Counted from the stretch's first letter, positions 11,945 to 24,400 are shown. The stretch is 64,000 nt of DNA from Oncorhynchus masou masou (GCF_036934945.1 NC_088238.1:19018396-19082395), one strand, 5' to 3'. A program made the numbers and translations. The notes: a model not told the origin generated them from the letters alone.

Positions 11945-12370
11945 GTGATGATGGAGAGGAGGATGGAAGGAGGGAGGGATGGAGGCAGCAGGGGGAGAGG
12001 AGGATGGAAGGAGGGAGGGATGGAGGCAGCAGGGGGAGAGGAGGATGGAAGGAGGGAGGGATGGAGGCAGCAGGGGGAGAGGAGGATGGAAGGAGGGAGG
12101 GATGGAGGCAGCAGGGGGAGATGGAGGAGGATGGAAGGAGGGAGGGATGGAGGCAGGCAGGGGGAGAGGAGGATGGAAGGAGGGAGGGATGGAGGCAGCA
12201 GGGGGAGAGGAGGATGGAAGGAGGGAGGGATGGAGGCAGCAGGGGGAGAGGAGGATGGAAGGAGGGAGGGATGGAGGCAGCAGGGGGAGAGGAGGATGGA
12301 AGGAGGGAGGGATGGAGGCAGCAGGGGAGAGGAGGATGGAAGGAGGGAGGGATGGAGGCAGCAGGGGGAG
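11945..12370. repeat. 41-bp purine-rich minisatellite, about 10 copies
   Basis: Unit GAGGATGGAAGGAGGGAGGG plus ATGGAGGCAGCAGGGGGAGAG, 41 bp. The plus strand is nearly all purine, with one insertion variant at 12120-12128 (ATGGAGGAG). All frames stay open, giving long Gly/Arg/Glu or Pro/Ser/Leu shadows. Confidence 0.95.
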
Positions 12371-12499
12371 GGTGGATGGTTCATTGTGTAATTGGTTATA
12401 CAAAATCCCCCCAGTCATGTGTCTAAAAGGGGAGGCCAGACAGTGAGTAGTCTAGGGGAGAAGAAGAAACCACTCTATGGAGAACTCTCCTCTCTTCTC

Positions 12500-12700
12500 T
12501 CTCTGACGCTCTCTCTCTCTCTCTCTCTGTCTCTCACTTTCACTCTCTCTCACCCTCTCACTCCCTCTCAATCTCACTCTCTCTCTCACCCTCTCGCTCG
12601 CTCTCTCACTCTCTCTCTCACCCTCTCTCTCACCCTCTCGCTCTCACCCTCTCCCTCTCTCTCTCACCCTCACTCTCTTGCTCTCTCTGTTTCTCTCGCT
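12500..12700. repeat. CT-rich imperfect repeat
   Basis: Short CTCTCTCACC and CTCGCT units, all pyrimidine except for scattered A and G. Confidence 0.9.
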
Positions 12701-12763
12701 TGATTGAGCGTCCCTCTACCAAACCTAGTGGCTTTCCATAAGTGCTTCTTTACTTATGCAGTG

Positions 12764-12765
<2 letters not shown>

Positions 12766-12818
<53 letters not shown>

Positions 12819-13825
12819 GTAGTGTGTGTATGGTTGTGTGTGTATGTGTGTGTATGGTAGTGTGTGTGTGTGTGTATGGTAGTATGTGTATGGTTGTGTG
12901 TGTATGTGTGTGTATGGTAGTGTGTGTATGTGTGTGTATGGTAGTGTGTGTGTGGTAGTGTGAGTATGTGTGTGTATGGTAGTGTGTGTATGTATGTGTA
13001 TGGTAGTGTGTGTATGGTAGTGTGTGTATGGTAGTGTGTGAATGTGTGTGTATGTGTGTGTATGGTGTGTGTATGTGTGTGTATGGTAGTGTGTTTATGG
13101 TAGTGTGTGCATGGTAGTGTGTGTATGGTAGTGTGTGTATGTGTGTGTATGGTAATGTGTGTGTATGGTAGTGTGTGTATGTGTGTGTATGGTAGTGTGT
13201 GTATGTGTGTGTATGGTAGTGTGTGTATGGTAGTGTGTGTATGGTAGTGTGTGTGTGGTAGTGTGTATGGTAGTGTGTGTATGTGTGTGTATGGTAGTGT
13301 GTGTGTGGTAGCGTGAGTATGTGTGTGTATGGTAGTGTGTGTATGGTAGTGTGTGTATGTATGTGTATGGTAGTGTGTGTATGGTAGTGTGTGTGTGGTA
13401 GTGTGTGTATGGTAGTGTGTGTATGTGTGTGTATGGTAATGTGTGTGTATTGTAGTGTGTGTATGTGTGTGTATGGTAGTGTGTGTATGGTAGTGTGTGT
13501 ATGTGTGTATATGGTAATGTGTGTGTGTATGGTAGTGTGTGTATGGTAGTGTGTGTATGGTAGTGTGTGTATGGTAGTGTGTGTATGGTAGTGTGTGTTT
13601 GGTAGTGTGTGTATGGTAGTGTGTGTATGGTAGTGTGTGTATGGTAGTGTGTGTATGGTAGTGTGTGTATGGTAGTGTGTGTATGGTAGTGTGTGTATGG
13701 TAGTGTGTGTGTGTGTGTGTGTGTATGGTAGTGTGTGTATGGTAGTGTGTGTATGGTAGTGTGTGTATGGTAGTGTGTGTATGGTAGTGTGTGTATGGTA
13801 GTGTGTGTATGGTAGTGTGTGTATT
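12766..13825. repeat. 12-bp minisatellite (GTGTGTATGGTA)n, about 1.06 kb
   Basis: It begins as a pure (TG)n run (12766-12814) and then becomes a 12-bp unit, GTGTGTATGGTA, with local 22-bp double units (TGTGTGTATG inserted). The most regular part is 13545-13800. The 369-codon His/Tyr/Thr frame on the minus strand is an artefact of the unit being a multiple of three. Confidence 0.95.
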
Positions 13826-14046
13826 ATACGTCATGTGTCTTTGTGTCTATAGTTCTTTGTCTAAATCTGTTAATCCTGTATCTGTTTATCTGTCCCCACT
13901 GCCTGTCTGAGTTCCTGACTCCACACACATCTAATCTCATATCCTTCTGCTCAGCACACTTTAAAAGGTGTGTCTGTGTAGATTTCAGAATATACCTATT
14001 TGATATACACCATATAGTTTCAAGCTTCATTTTAGCTACAGTATCA
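13826..14046. other. No gene recognised
   Basis: Short unique segment between the 12-bp array and an L2 tail. Nothing identified. Confidence 0.4.
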
Positions 14047-14163
14047 ACCAAATGTATTTATAAAGCCCTGTTTACATCAGCCGATGTCACAAAGTGCTAA
14101 ACAAAAACCCAGCCTAAAACCACAAACAGCAAGCCATGCAGATGTAGAAGCATGGTGGGTAGG
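14047..14163 (-). mobile_element. L2-type LINE 3' tail fragment, reversed
   Basis: CAAATGTATTTATAAAGCCC, CACAAAGTGCTAAAC, AACCCAGCCTAAAACC and CAAGCCATGCAGATGTAGAA are the complement of the tail at about 51320-51435. Only this tail piece is present, with no TTTGA terminal repeats. Confidence 0.75.
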
Positions 14164-14164
14164 G

Positions 14165-14335
14165 AGAACCCTTCTGGACCCCGTCATCACCCTTCTGGAG
14201 CCCGTCATCACCCTTCTGGAGCCCGTCATCACCCTTCTGGAGCCCGTATCACCCTTCTGGAGCCCGTCATCACCCTTCTGGAGCCCGTCATCACCCTTCT
14301 GGAGCCCGTCATCACCCTTCTGGAGTCATCACCCT
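14165..14335. repeat. 21-bp minisatellite, about 8 copies
   Basis: Unit CCCTTCTGGAGCCCGTCATC plus A. One unit lacks a C (CCCGTATCA at 14243). It starts immediately after the L2 tail. Confidence 0.92.
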
Positions 14336-15126
14336 TCTCTCTCTCTCTCTGGACCTCTCTCGCTCTCTGGCTCTCTCGCTCTTCGCTCTCTCACCCTTCT
14401 GAAGCCCTCATCACCCTTCTCGACCTCTCTCTCCCTTCTCTCTCGCCCTTCTCGCTCTCTCTCTCTCTCTCTCTCTCTCCTCAACCAATCCAACTCCCAA
14501 TCTCTTTGCAAATGAATTAATTTAAAAAACCCATCTTAGTTAAGTGAAGAGAAGGCTCACTAATGCAGGCTCTTCTGAATAAATGCCAGAGACAAAATCG
14601 ATGGGCTTTGTTGAAGAAGGCGCGCTAGCGAACGCAAATGGTAATTTGCACGGCTATTCGTGAGCTGCCATGGTTACCGGAGGGCATCTGAAGGTCACTC
14701 GTTCGCACTTCAAGGCAGAGAGCTAACACATGCATACATGCAACGAACCTGAGGATGTGGGCCCACCTCAACAACAACAAAAAAGAGGGGGTTGGGAAGG
14801 ATAGAAAAGGAGGGTCCAAACGGATGTGGTACTCTGGCTCGCGCATTGGCAGCTGGTAAGGCTGTTCAGAGGGCTAAAACTAACACCCAATCCCCTCTTT
14901 ACCCTGAGCCCCGCATGCACACCTCTGCTCATGCCTGTCTGGACACAAGGAGATTGGAATGTCCCTCAACTCACCATGTCGCATGGGGTTTCATCTTCCT
15001 TTAATCCTACTAGCTACCTGCTGCCGAAATGCCTGAGCCTCCAAAACCAAATTATGGAGGGGAAGAGCATTGTGATGCGTAAACATGCGATAAGGAGAAG
15101 GGTTATATTGAAAATGGGATACTGTA

Positions 15127-15131
<5 letters not shown>
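14336..15131. other. No gene; CT-rich leader then unassigned sequence
   Basis: 14336-14480 is CT-rich and imperfect. 14520-15130 shows no repeat or exon I can name. Confidence 0.45.

Positions 15132-15190
<59 letters not shown>
15132..15190. repeat. (GT)n microsatellite
   Basis: About 29 GT units. A second GT-rich patch with breaks follows at 15320-15390. Confidence 0.97.
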
Positions 15191-15192
<2 letters not shown>

Positions 15193-15565
15193 GACATGGG
15201 GGGCGCTCTGTGTGTCCCTCTCCATCTCCACCACCATGAATATTGAACAACACACTCATAAGATGACCCTTCCATGCATTTACATGTACACTGTATCAAG
15301 ATATACAGCCGCATAGCCTTCTGTGTGTGTGTGGGCGGGTGTACGAGTGTGTGTGTGTGCGTGTGCACGCTGGTGTGTTTGTGTGTGTGTGAGAGAGAGA
15401 CATACGTTTTAATACATGAACAGGCTGATTCATGCCTGTATTGGACTATTGAATACATCTATCTACATTGTGTCATCTATACCTCTGAATATGGCCCTGA
15501 CCCCACTGCAACCTTTTCATGTCGTCAATGTATCACTAAATCACTTAACATAGGACTACACTTTT

Positions 15566-15568
<3 letters not shown>

Positions 15569-15613
<45 letters not shown>
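15569..15613. repeat. (CA)n microsatellite
   Basis: About 22 CA units, followed by a short GGAAGGAAAATGTG duplication at 15616-15660. Confidence 0.96.
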
Positions 15614-15615
<2 letters not shown>

Positions 15616-15710
15616 GGAAGGAAAATGTGGGAAGGAAGGAAAATTTGGGAAGGAAAATGTGGTGCTGGATTTGACTGTCAGCATTTTAATTTACCGGACA
15701 TTTGAGAGAT

Positions 15711-16770
15711 TTCTCGGGTCTCTCTCGGGTCTCTTTCGGGTCTCTCTCTGTCTCTCTCGGTCTCTCTCGGTCTCTCTCTGTCTCTCTCGGTCTCTCTCGG
15801 TCTCTCTGTCTCTCTCTGTCTCTCTCGGTCTCTCTCGGTCTCTCTCTGTCTCTCTCGGTCTCTCTCGGTCTCTCTCGGTCTCTCTCGGTCTCTCTCAGGT
15901 AGCTCTCAGGTCTCGCTCGGTCTCTCTCAAGTCTCTCTCGGTCTCTCTCAGCTCTTTATCGGTCTCTATCGGTCTCTCTCGGTCTCTCAGGTCTCTCTCG
16001 GTCTCTCTCAGGTCTCTCTCGGTCTCTCTCGGTCTCTCTCAGGCCTCTCTCGGTCTCTCTCGGCCTCTCTCGGTCTCTCTCAGGTCTCTCTCGGTCTCTC
16101 TCAGGCCTCTCTCGGTCTCTCTCAGGCCTCTCTCGGTCTCTCTCAGGTCTCTCTCGGTCTCTCTCAGGCCTCTCTCGGTCTCTCTCAGGCCTCTCTCGGT
16201 CTCTCTCAGGTCTCTCTCGGTCTCTCTCAGGGCTCTCTCGGTCTCTCTCGGTTTCTCTCAGGTCTCTCTCGGTCTCTCTCGGTCTCTCTCGGTCTCTCTC
16301 GGTCTCTCTCAGGTCTCTCTCAGGTCTCTCTCGGTCTCTCTCAGGGCTCTCTCGGTCTCTCTCAGGGCTCTCTCGGTCTCTCTCAGGTCTCTCTCGGTCT
16401 CTCTCAGGTCTCTCTCGGTCTCTCTCAGGCCTCTCTCAGGGCTCTCTCAGGGCTCTCTCAGTCTCTCTCAGTCTCTCTCAGGTCTCTCTCGGTCTCTCTC
16501 GGTCTCTCTCAGGCCTCTCTCGGTCTCTCTCAGGCCTCTCTCGGTCTCTCTCAGGCCTCTCTCGGTCTCTCTCAGGCCTCTCTCGGTCTCTCTCAGGGCT
16601 CTCTCGGTCTCTCTCAGGTCTCTCTCGGTCTCTCTCGGTCTCTCTTGGTTTCTCTCAGGCCTCTCTCGGTCTCTCTCAGGTCTCACTAGGTCTCTCTCGG
16701 TCTCTCTCTGTCTCTCTCGGCCTTTCTTGGTCACTCTCAGTTCTCTCTCAGGGCTCTCTCAGGTCTCTCG
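15711..16770. repeat. 21-bp pyrimidine-rich minisatellite, about 1.06 kb
   Basis: Built from TCTCTCTCGG and TCTCTCTCAGG half-units in varying order, with a common 21-bp double unit. The plus strand is overwhelmingly C and T. The 380-codon plus frame of SVSLRSL and SVSLGLS repeats is simply this 21-bp (7-codon) unit read through and is not a gene. Confidence 0.95.
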
Positions 16771-16859
16771 CTACAACATTTACATTACATTTAAGTCATA
16801 GACGAAAGAGTTGCAGAAATGTTTTCCATGCAAAATGTATAATGGAACATTCCTATCAA

Positions 16860-16893
<34 letters not shown>

Positions 16894-17216
16894 AGAGTGC
16901 AGCCCTTCTCTATTACTAATGTCTATGTGAGTCTGTGTCTCGCTCCTCTCTGACACACAACACACTGGAATGAGGTCAGGATGTGTGAGAAGGCTGTCCC
17001 TGTCTGTCCTCCAGAACTACATACTATACTACTGTCTGGCTGTCACAGGGATTATGCCTCTCTGTGTGGTTGTCCAGGGTTACTAGAGGGCACAGTCAGT
17101 CACCCCGCCTGCTGTATGATTAAAGGGGATGTTTTGATCGAATCTTTGTGTTCAGTTAGGATGAACAGACCCCCCCTCCCCCCACAGACTGTGACCCCTG
17201 CACCAGACAGTCTCAC
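16771..17216. other. No gene; short (GT)n at 16862-16891
   Basis: No exon or element identified. A (GT)15 tract is the only repeat. Confidence 0.45.
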
Positions 17217-17366
<150 letters not shown>

Positions 17367-17895
17367 TGTGTGTTGGAGGGGGTGTATTGGTGTTTGAGTG
17401 TGTGTTTGCATGAGACAGAATGAGAGAGGGGTGTTATTCACATCTGCGTTACGGTCTATAAGGTTTGAATGTGTATCGTTGTGTTTAAGTGTGTGTGGCT
17501 ATATTTACACATTTGTTAGGTTGAAACGTTGGTTAAGTTATGTAGGCTAGGCCTATCTCTGTGTGTGTGATGTGTGAGTGTGCATCTATGTGAGAAGGAA
17601 CATTCTCTTCTACTTGGGCCACAATTCAATCAAACACACATAGTATAATTTATGCAGAATCATATGAAGAGTAGCTTTTCTCAGCTGTGGGCAGAATGCT
17701 TTAGGTTACTGTTGGATAAGCAGGAAGACTTTCTTGACAGGCAGCTACCTGGCAGTATTCAGAATCAGAAGTAGGCCTAGATCTATGCAGTAGGCAGTCA
17801 ACAAAGGTGGCAGTGGGTGTGATTAAATCCAGATGTGTTTTTGATGTTTGCGTGATTGTGTACATCTGCATGAGGGGGCGATGTAGTTACCACTG
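17367..17895. other. No gene recognised
   Basis: GT-rich at the start, then unique sequence. Nothing identified. Confidence 0.4.
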
Positions 17896-17958
17896 CTATG
17901 TGATAGAGGCTATGTGATAGAGGCTATGTGATAGAGGCTATGTGATAGAGGCTATGTG
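17896..17958. repeat. 14-bp tandem repeat, 4 copies
   Basis: Unit GCTATGTGATAGAG, four near-identical copies, then a broken one. Confidence 0.9.
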
Positions 17959-18002
17959 TAGTCTTCTGAGGGGCCTGTGTATTTATTTGCCAGTTTCTAT
18001 GA

Positions 18003-18700
18003 GATCAGGGGGAAGTATGTTTACCACTGTGTGTGAGTGTATCTTTATGAGGGGGAAGTATGTTTACCACTGTGTGAGAGTGTATCTTTATGAGGTGGAA
18101 GTATGTTTACCACTGTGTGTGAGTGTATCTTTATGAGGGGGAAATATGTTTACCACTGTGTGTGAGTGTATCTTTATGAGGGGGAAGTATGTTTACCACT
18201 GTGTGTGAGTGTATCTTTATGAGTGTATCTTTATGGGGAAGTATGTTTACCACTGTGTGTGAGTGTATCTTTATGAGGGGGAAGTATGTTTACCACTGTG
18301 TGTGAGTGTATCTTTATGAGGGGGAAGTATGTTTACCACTGTGTGTGAGTGTATCTTTATGAGGGGGAAGTATGTTTACCACTGTGTGTGAGTGTATCTT
18401 TATGAGGGGGAAGTATGTTTACCACTGTGTGTGAGTGTATCTTTATGAGGGGGAAGTATGTTTACCACTGTGTGTGAGTGTATCTTTATGAGGGGGAAGT
18501 ATGTTTACCACTGTGTGAGAGTGTATCTTTATGAGGGGGAAGTATGTTTACCACTGTGTGAGAGTGTATCTTTATGAGGGGGAAGTATGTTTACCACTGT
18601 GTGTGAGTGTATCTTTATGAGGGGGAAGTATGTTTACCACTGTGTGTGAGTGTATCTTTATGAGGGGGAAGTATGTTTACCACTGTGTGTGAGTGTGCAC
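18003..18700. repeat. 43-bp minisatellite, about 16 copies
   Basis: Unit GAGGGGGAAGTATGTTTACC plus ACTGTGTGTGAGTGTATCTTTAT, 43 bp. Some units read GTGTGAGAG in the middle, and one junction at about 18216-18235 has a shortened, doubled ATCTTTATG. A decayed unit is visible at 17870-17890. Confidence 0.95.
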
Positions 18701-19580
18701 GCGTGTGTGCGTGTGTATATCTTTGTGAGGGGGCAGAGTAAATGATTTAAGACGCCATTCGCACGGCCTGGCGCTCCGAGCTGTATGAAAAACACTCCCT
18801 CTCTCTGCATCAGCAATCCACACAGCCAGGCTCCTTGCAGATTCCAAGATACATGATTTCTGAATGTTTCCCTTCACCTGTGTGAGTGACGCAAACCACT
18901 ACTATTCCTTCTCCACTCCCACTTCAGAACACCAGTAAAGAATATATCCCTCATTTCATCCTCCAATATGGTGATGAGATGGCCACCGTTTTACGGTCTC
19001 CTAAACAATTGTGCTATTATGTGTTTTTTTTGCGATATTTGTAAATGATTTTGCACATAATGTTTCTGCAACCATATCTTACGGCAGCCTCTGGATATCA
19101 GGACAGCAATCACTCATCTCGGATTAGATGAAGATTTCTTCAACAACAACAATAAGCTGGACTCACACGATATTCTCCAAACACCCCGCAGGGCAGACCA
19201 ATTATTCGCATAAGGAAGCGACGCAGAGGAAGAAGAGCAGGATGCCTCGTCCGGACCCGCAGAAGGCGAGTAGGAAAGCTGCCGTTACCGTCAATATTAC
19301 TCGCCAACGTGCAAATCATTGGACAACAAACTAGACGAGGTACGATCTCTAATATCCTACCAACGGGACATCAAAAACTGTAATATCCTATGTTTCATGG
19401 AATCGTGGCTGAATGACGACATGGATATTCAGCTCGCGGGATACACGCTGCACCGGCAAGAGAGAAGAGCACACTCCCGGAAGCTTACAAGAAAACCTGC
19501 TATGCCCTCCGACGAACCATCAAACAGGCAAAGCGTCAATACAGGGCTTAGGTTGAACCATACTACACAGGCTCCGAAGG

Positions 19581-20989
19581 ATGTGGCAGGGCTTGCAAAC
19601 TATTACAGACTACAAAGGGAAGCACAACCGCGAGCTGCCCAGTGACACGAGCCTACCAGATCACCTCTACGCTCACTTCGAGGCAAGCAACACTGAGGCA
19701 TGCATGAGAGCATCAGCTGTTCCGGACGACTGTGTGATCACGCTCTCCGTAGCCGACGTGAGTAAGACGTTTAAACAGGTCAACATACACAAGGCTGCGG
19801 GGCCAGATGGATTACCAGGACGTGTGCTCCGGGCATGTGCTGACCAAGTGGCAGGTGTCTTCACTGAAATTTTCAACATGTCCCTGATTGAGTCTGTAAT
19901 ACCAACATGCTTCAAGCAGACCACCATAGTCCCTGTGCCCAAGAACACAAAGGCAACCTGCCTAAATGACTACAGACCTGTAGCACTCACGTCTGTAGCC
20001 ATGAAGTGCTTTGAAAGGCTGGTAATGGCTCACATCAACAACATTATCCCAGAAACCGTATAGACCCACTCCAATTTGCATTCCGCCCAAACAGATCCAC
20101 AGATGATGTAATCTCTATTGCACTCCACACTGCGCTTTCCCACCTGGACAAAATTAACTATGTGAGAATGCTATTCATTGACTACAGCTCAGTGTTCAAC
20201 CCCATAGTACCCTCAAAGGTCATCACTAAGCTAAGGAACCTGGGACTAAACACCTTCCTCTGCAACTGGATCCTGGACTTCCTGATGGGCCGCCCCCAGG
20301 TGGTAAGGGTAGGTAGCAACACATCTGCCACACTGATCCTCAACACTGGAGCTCCCCAGGGGTGTGTGCTTAGTCCCCGCCTGTACTCCCTGTTCACCCA
20401 CGACTGCATGGCCAGGCACGAGTCCAACACCATCATTAAATTTGCAGACAACACAACAGTGGTAGGCCTGATCACCGACAACGACAAGACAGCCTATAGG
20501 GAGGAGGTCAGAGACCTGGCCGGGTGGTGCCAGAATAACAACCTATCCCTCAACGTAACCAAGGCTAAGGAGATGGTTGTGGACTACAGGAAAAGAAGCA
20601 CCAAGCACGTCCCCATTCTCATCAACGGGGCTGTAGTGGAGCAGGTTGAGAGCTTCAAATTCCTTGGTGTCCACATCAACAACAAACTAGAATGGTCCAA
20701 ACACACCAAGACAGTCGTGAAGAGGGCACGACAAAGCCTATTCCCCCTCAGGAAACTAAAAAGATTTGGCATGGGTCCTGAGATCCTCAAAAGGTTCAAC
20801 AGCTGCAATATCCAGAGCATCCTGACCGGTTGCATCACTGAAGTGCCTTGCGGTCAGAGGCCGCAAGGTACGGAAATTGCTCGGCCTCTGACCGCAAGCC
20901 ACTTCAGTGATGCAACCGGTCAGGATGCTCTCGATGTTGCAGCTGTAGAACCTTTTGAGGATCTCAGGACCCATGCCCAATCTTTTTAG
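19581..20989 (+). pseudogene. LINE reverse transcriptase, inactivated
   Basis: The first segment (about 19640-20063) carries HKAAGPDGLPGRVLRACADQ and LNDYRPVALTSVAMKCFERL, the classic reverse-transcriptase fingers region, then hits a stop at 20061 through a small frameshift just before DPLQFAFRPNRSTDD. The second segment (from 20162) holds motif A, LFIDYSSVFN, then NTGAPQGCVLSPRLYSLF, then the catalytic box FADN. The box should be FADD, so the second catalytic aspartate is replaced by asparagine. SFKFLGVHINNKLEWSKHTK follows. The frame then runs into the fold-back and becomes antisense-derived. This copy cannot encode active enzyme. Confidence 0.8.
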
Positions 20990-20999
20990 TTTCCTGAGG
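20746..20999. repeat. Fold-back: 117-bp inverted arms, 20-bp loop
   Basis: Arm 1 (20746-20862) begins CCTCAGGAAACTAAAAAGAT and includes CATCCTGACCGGTTGCATCA. Arm 2 (20883-20999) is its reverse complement, ending ATCTTTTTAGTTTCCTGAGG. By eye about 6 of 117 positions differ. The loop is 20863-20882. It lies inside the reverse-transcriptase reading frame. Confidence 0.92.
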
Positions 21000-21625
21000 C
21001 GGTGTCAGAGGAAGGCCCTAAAAATTGTCAAAGACCCCAGCCACCCCAGTCATAGACTGTTCTCCCTACTACCCCAAGTCTAGGACAAAAAGGCTTCTCA
21101 ACAGTTTTAACCCCCAAGCCATAAGATTTCTGAACAGGTAACCAATGGTTACCCGGACTATTTGCATTGTGTTCCCCCCCAACTCCCCTTTTACGCTGCT
21201 GCTACTCTCTGTTTATCTTACATGCATAGTCACATTAAATATACATCCATGTACATACTACCTCAATTGGCCCGACCAAACAGTGCTCCCGCACATTGGC
21301 TAACTGGGCTTTCTGCATTGTGTCCCACCTCCAGCCAACCCCTCCTTTTACACTACTGCTACTCTCTGTTTATCATATATGCATAGTCACTTTAACCATA
21401 CCTACATGTACATACTACCTCAATAAGCCTGACTAACCGGCGTCTGTATATAGTCTTGCTACTCTTATTTTCAAATGTATTTTTACTGCTGTTTTATTTC
21501 TTTACTTACCTACACACACACATACCTTTTTTTTCGCACCATTGGTCAGAGCCTGTAAGTAAGCAGTTCACTGTAAGGTCTGTTGTATTCGGCGCACGTG
21601 ACAAATAAACTTTGATTTGATTTGA

Positions 21626-22514
21626 AACCTCCAGGAAAATGAAAACTGGAAAGGAAAACATGGAGGAAAAAAATTCCTGGTTTTCTGGACTGTCTATTGG
21701 CCGGTGCTCATTCTGCACAGAGCTGGCAGTGATCACATGTGGAATCTTCCATCTCGGTCTTGGTAGATCTGGTAAACAGTTCCCCTCATTACACCATTGA
21801 TCTCTCCACTATTAAAACTCCAACTGGATTGACGTGTAGGTAACACAGTCCGACTGGTGTCCCCCACATTTCTCAGCCAGCTGTTACAACAAAAAACAGA
21901 GTGAGTGGAAACTGATCAGGAGATAGATAATAAACTGAAGTCAGAGCTTTGAATGTCTGTCTGGGATTCAGTCAAGGTGGCAGACATTGTACAGGACATT
22001 AAACACTTTCTGTTACTCTCCCATTCTCTACCATTGTCTATTTCTCTCTCTCTGTCTCTCTTGCTCTTGATCTCACTGTGTACACACGGACACACACAAC
22101 ACACACTATCTCTTGCACACAAAATCCCAACTTCCCTATCGCACACACACTCACACACACGTTGACAAACATGCAGACCCATCAAATGATTTGGCTTTGT
22201 GGTGGAGAAACAGGGGAGAATCATTTTATTTTCTAGAAAAACAGGAAGTCCTTATATTACACAACCCTGAGTCAGTTATTACACGCTCAGCCATTGAGGA
22301 CCGTTAAATATTTCCAAGTGGCCTTCGATTCTCACTCCTGCTCTTTTTTCTATTATATTTATTTTTCCTCTCTTACTTCTGTTCTTAAATTACAGCATGT
22401 TGTGCAATATTAATCAACTGTTCAATCTCCTCAATGATTATGTTGAAGAAGATGTTGTTGTTTTTTTAGGTACTTTTTAATTGTATTTGAAATATTGTGT
22501 TCTGACCTCATTTT
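21626..22514. other. No gene; CA/CT-rich patches
   Basis: CT-rich and CA-rich stretches at 22040-22165. No exon or named repeat was identified. Confidence 0.45.
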
Positions 22515-23110
22515 GTACAGGAGCTATATGCTAACTCTGAATATCAGGTCATTTTGGACAGGAGCTATATGCTAACTCTGAATATCAGGTCATTTTGGAC
22601 AGGAGCTATATGCTAACTCTGAATATCAGGTCATTTTGGACAGGAGCTATATGCTAACTCTGAATATCAGGTCATTTTGGACAGGCTATATGCTGAATAT
22701 CAGGTCATTTTATGCTAACTCTGAATATCAGGTCATTTTGGACAGGAGCTATATGCTAACTCTGAATATCAGGTCATTTTGGACAGGAGCTATATGCTAA
22801 CTCTGAATATCAGGTCATTTTGGACAGGAGCTATATGCTAACTCTGAATATCAGGTCATTTTGGACAGGAGCTATATGCTAACTCTGAATATCAGGTCAT
22901 TTTGGACAGGAGCTATGTGCTAACTCTGAATATCAGGTCATTTTGGACAGGAGCTATGTGCTAACTCTGAATATCAGGTCATTTTGGACAGGAGCTATGT
23001 GCTAACTCTGAATATCAGGTCATTTTGGACAGGAGCTATATGCCAACTCTGAATATCAGGTCATTTTGGACAGGAGCTATATGCTAACTCTGAATATCAG
23101 GTCTTTTTGT
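22515..23110. repeat. 41-bp minisatellite, about 14 copies
   Basis: Unit TTTTGGACAGGAGCTATATG plus CTAACTCTGAATATCAGGTCA. A deleted unit lies at 22681-22710. Four adjacent units share the variant GCTATGTGC (22911-23000), showing local spread of a variant. Confidence 0.96.
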
Positions 23111-23449
23111 GGACAAGGTAGCTTTCCATTCTCAGCCATCCTTAACTGTTGTGCCTTAGCCTAGCAGCACAGTAGCTACAAGGTCACTCACATGACCTAT
23201 GCGAAGCATCATGTGGCCTTCTGGAGAGGTGCTAATGAACCTGTGAGCCATGCCAGCTCCAAGGTGAAGTTCCCGCTTGGTACAGATCTAGGATCAGCTT
23301 CCCCTCCCCTAATCCTAATCCTAACCGTAACCATTAGTGTGGCAAACGCAAACACTAGATCAGCCATATCAGGGGGTTAATCCAAGCCCCGGTACCAGCA
23401 GCACAGACACTGCTCTGCTCTACACCCACTGGGACAGGGAAGCCACCAC

Positions 23450-24400
23450 TGGGCTACTGTCTGGGGAGAGAGGGGAAGGAAGAGAGGATGGAAGGAAGAG
23501 AGGATGGTACTGTCTGGGGAGAGAGAGGGAAGGAAGAGAGGATGGTAGAGGAGGGGGAGGACTGGGATGAGGGGGAGGACTGGGATGAGGGGGAGGACTG
23601 GGATGAGGAGGTGTTACTGTCTGGGGAGAGAGAGGGAAGGAAGAGAGGATGGTAGAGGATGGGGGAGGACTGGGATGAGGAGGGTAGTGTTACTGTCTGG
23701 GGAGAGAGAGGGAAGGAAGAGAGGATGGTAGAGGAGGGGGAGGACAGGGATGAGGAGGCTAGTGTTACTGTCTGGGGATGGGGAGAGGGGAAGGAGGGAA
23801 GGAAGAGAGGATGGTAGAGGAGGGGGAGGACTGGGATGAGGAGGGTAGTGTTACTGTCTGGGGAGAGAGAGGGAAGGAAGAGAGGATGGGAAGGGGGAAC
23901 TGGGATGAGGATGGTTACTGTCTGGGGAGAGAGAGGGAAGGAAGAGAGGATGGTAGAGGAGGGGGAGGACTGGGATGAGGAGGCTAGTGTTACTGTCTGG
24001 GGAGAGAGAGGGAAGGAAGAGAGGATGGTAGAGGAGGGGGAGGACTGGGATGAGGAGGCTAGTGTTACTGTCTGGGGAGAGAGAGGGAAGGAAGAGAGGA
24101 TGGTAGAGGAGGGGGAGGACTGGGGAGGAGGAGGACTGGGATGACTGGGATGAGGCTAGTGTTACTGTCTGGGGAGAGAGAGGGAAGGAAGAGAGGATGG
24201 TAGAGGAGGGGGAGGACTGGGATGAGGAGGCTAGTGTTAGTGTTGGGGAGAGAGAGGGAAGGAAGAGAGGATGGTATCTGGGATGAGAGGAGTGTTACTG
24301 TCTGGGGAGAGAGAGGGAAGGGGATAAAAGAGGGAGAGTGAAGGGTATAGGAGGGGGGAGGACTGGGATGAGGAGGTTAGTGTTACTGTCTGGGGAGTGA
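23450..24400. repeat. 75-bp purine-rich minisatellite, about 10 copies
   Basis: Unit AGTGTTACTGTCTGGGGAGA, then GAGAGGGAAGGAAGAGAGGA, TGGTAGAGGAGGGGGAGGAC and TGGGATGAGGAGGCT. Several units are shortened or have internal GGGGGAGGACTGGGATGA duplications. Almost all G and A on the plus strand outside the TTACTGTCT block. Confidence 0.93.

Larger units (their letters stand above)
18970..21625 (+). mobile_element. Rex1/L2-like LINE, broken and internally rearranged
   Basis: Starts near GATGGCCACCGTTTTACGGT with the family's leader and ends in three TTTGA units (21611-21625) after GTGACAAATAAAC. Order: leader; endonuclease start (ISYQRDIKNCNILCF, 19350-19400); a deletion removing most of the endonuclease; reverse transcriptase; a 117-bp fold-back at 20746-20999; then the 3' coding end and 3' UTR. 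The frames are broken several times. The clade name is by motif resemblance; a CR1/Rex1/L2-superfamily placement is safe, the exact family is not. Confidence 0.8.

Noticed and set aside
12725..13834. 369-codon His/Tyr/Thr open frame on the minus strand
   Set aside because: Follows from the 12-bp GTGTGTATGGTA array, whose unit is a multiple of three.
15659..16801. 380-codon open frame of SVSLRSL repeats
   Set aside because: It is a direct translation of a 21-bp pyrimidine array; no other codon bias, signal or domain.
18003..18700. CRISPR-like regular spacing
   Set aside because: Units are contiguous and near-identical with no variable spacers; a eukaryotic minisatellite explains it.
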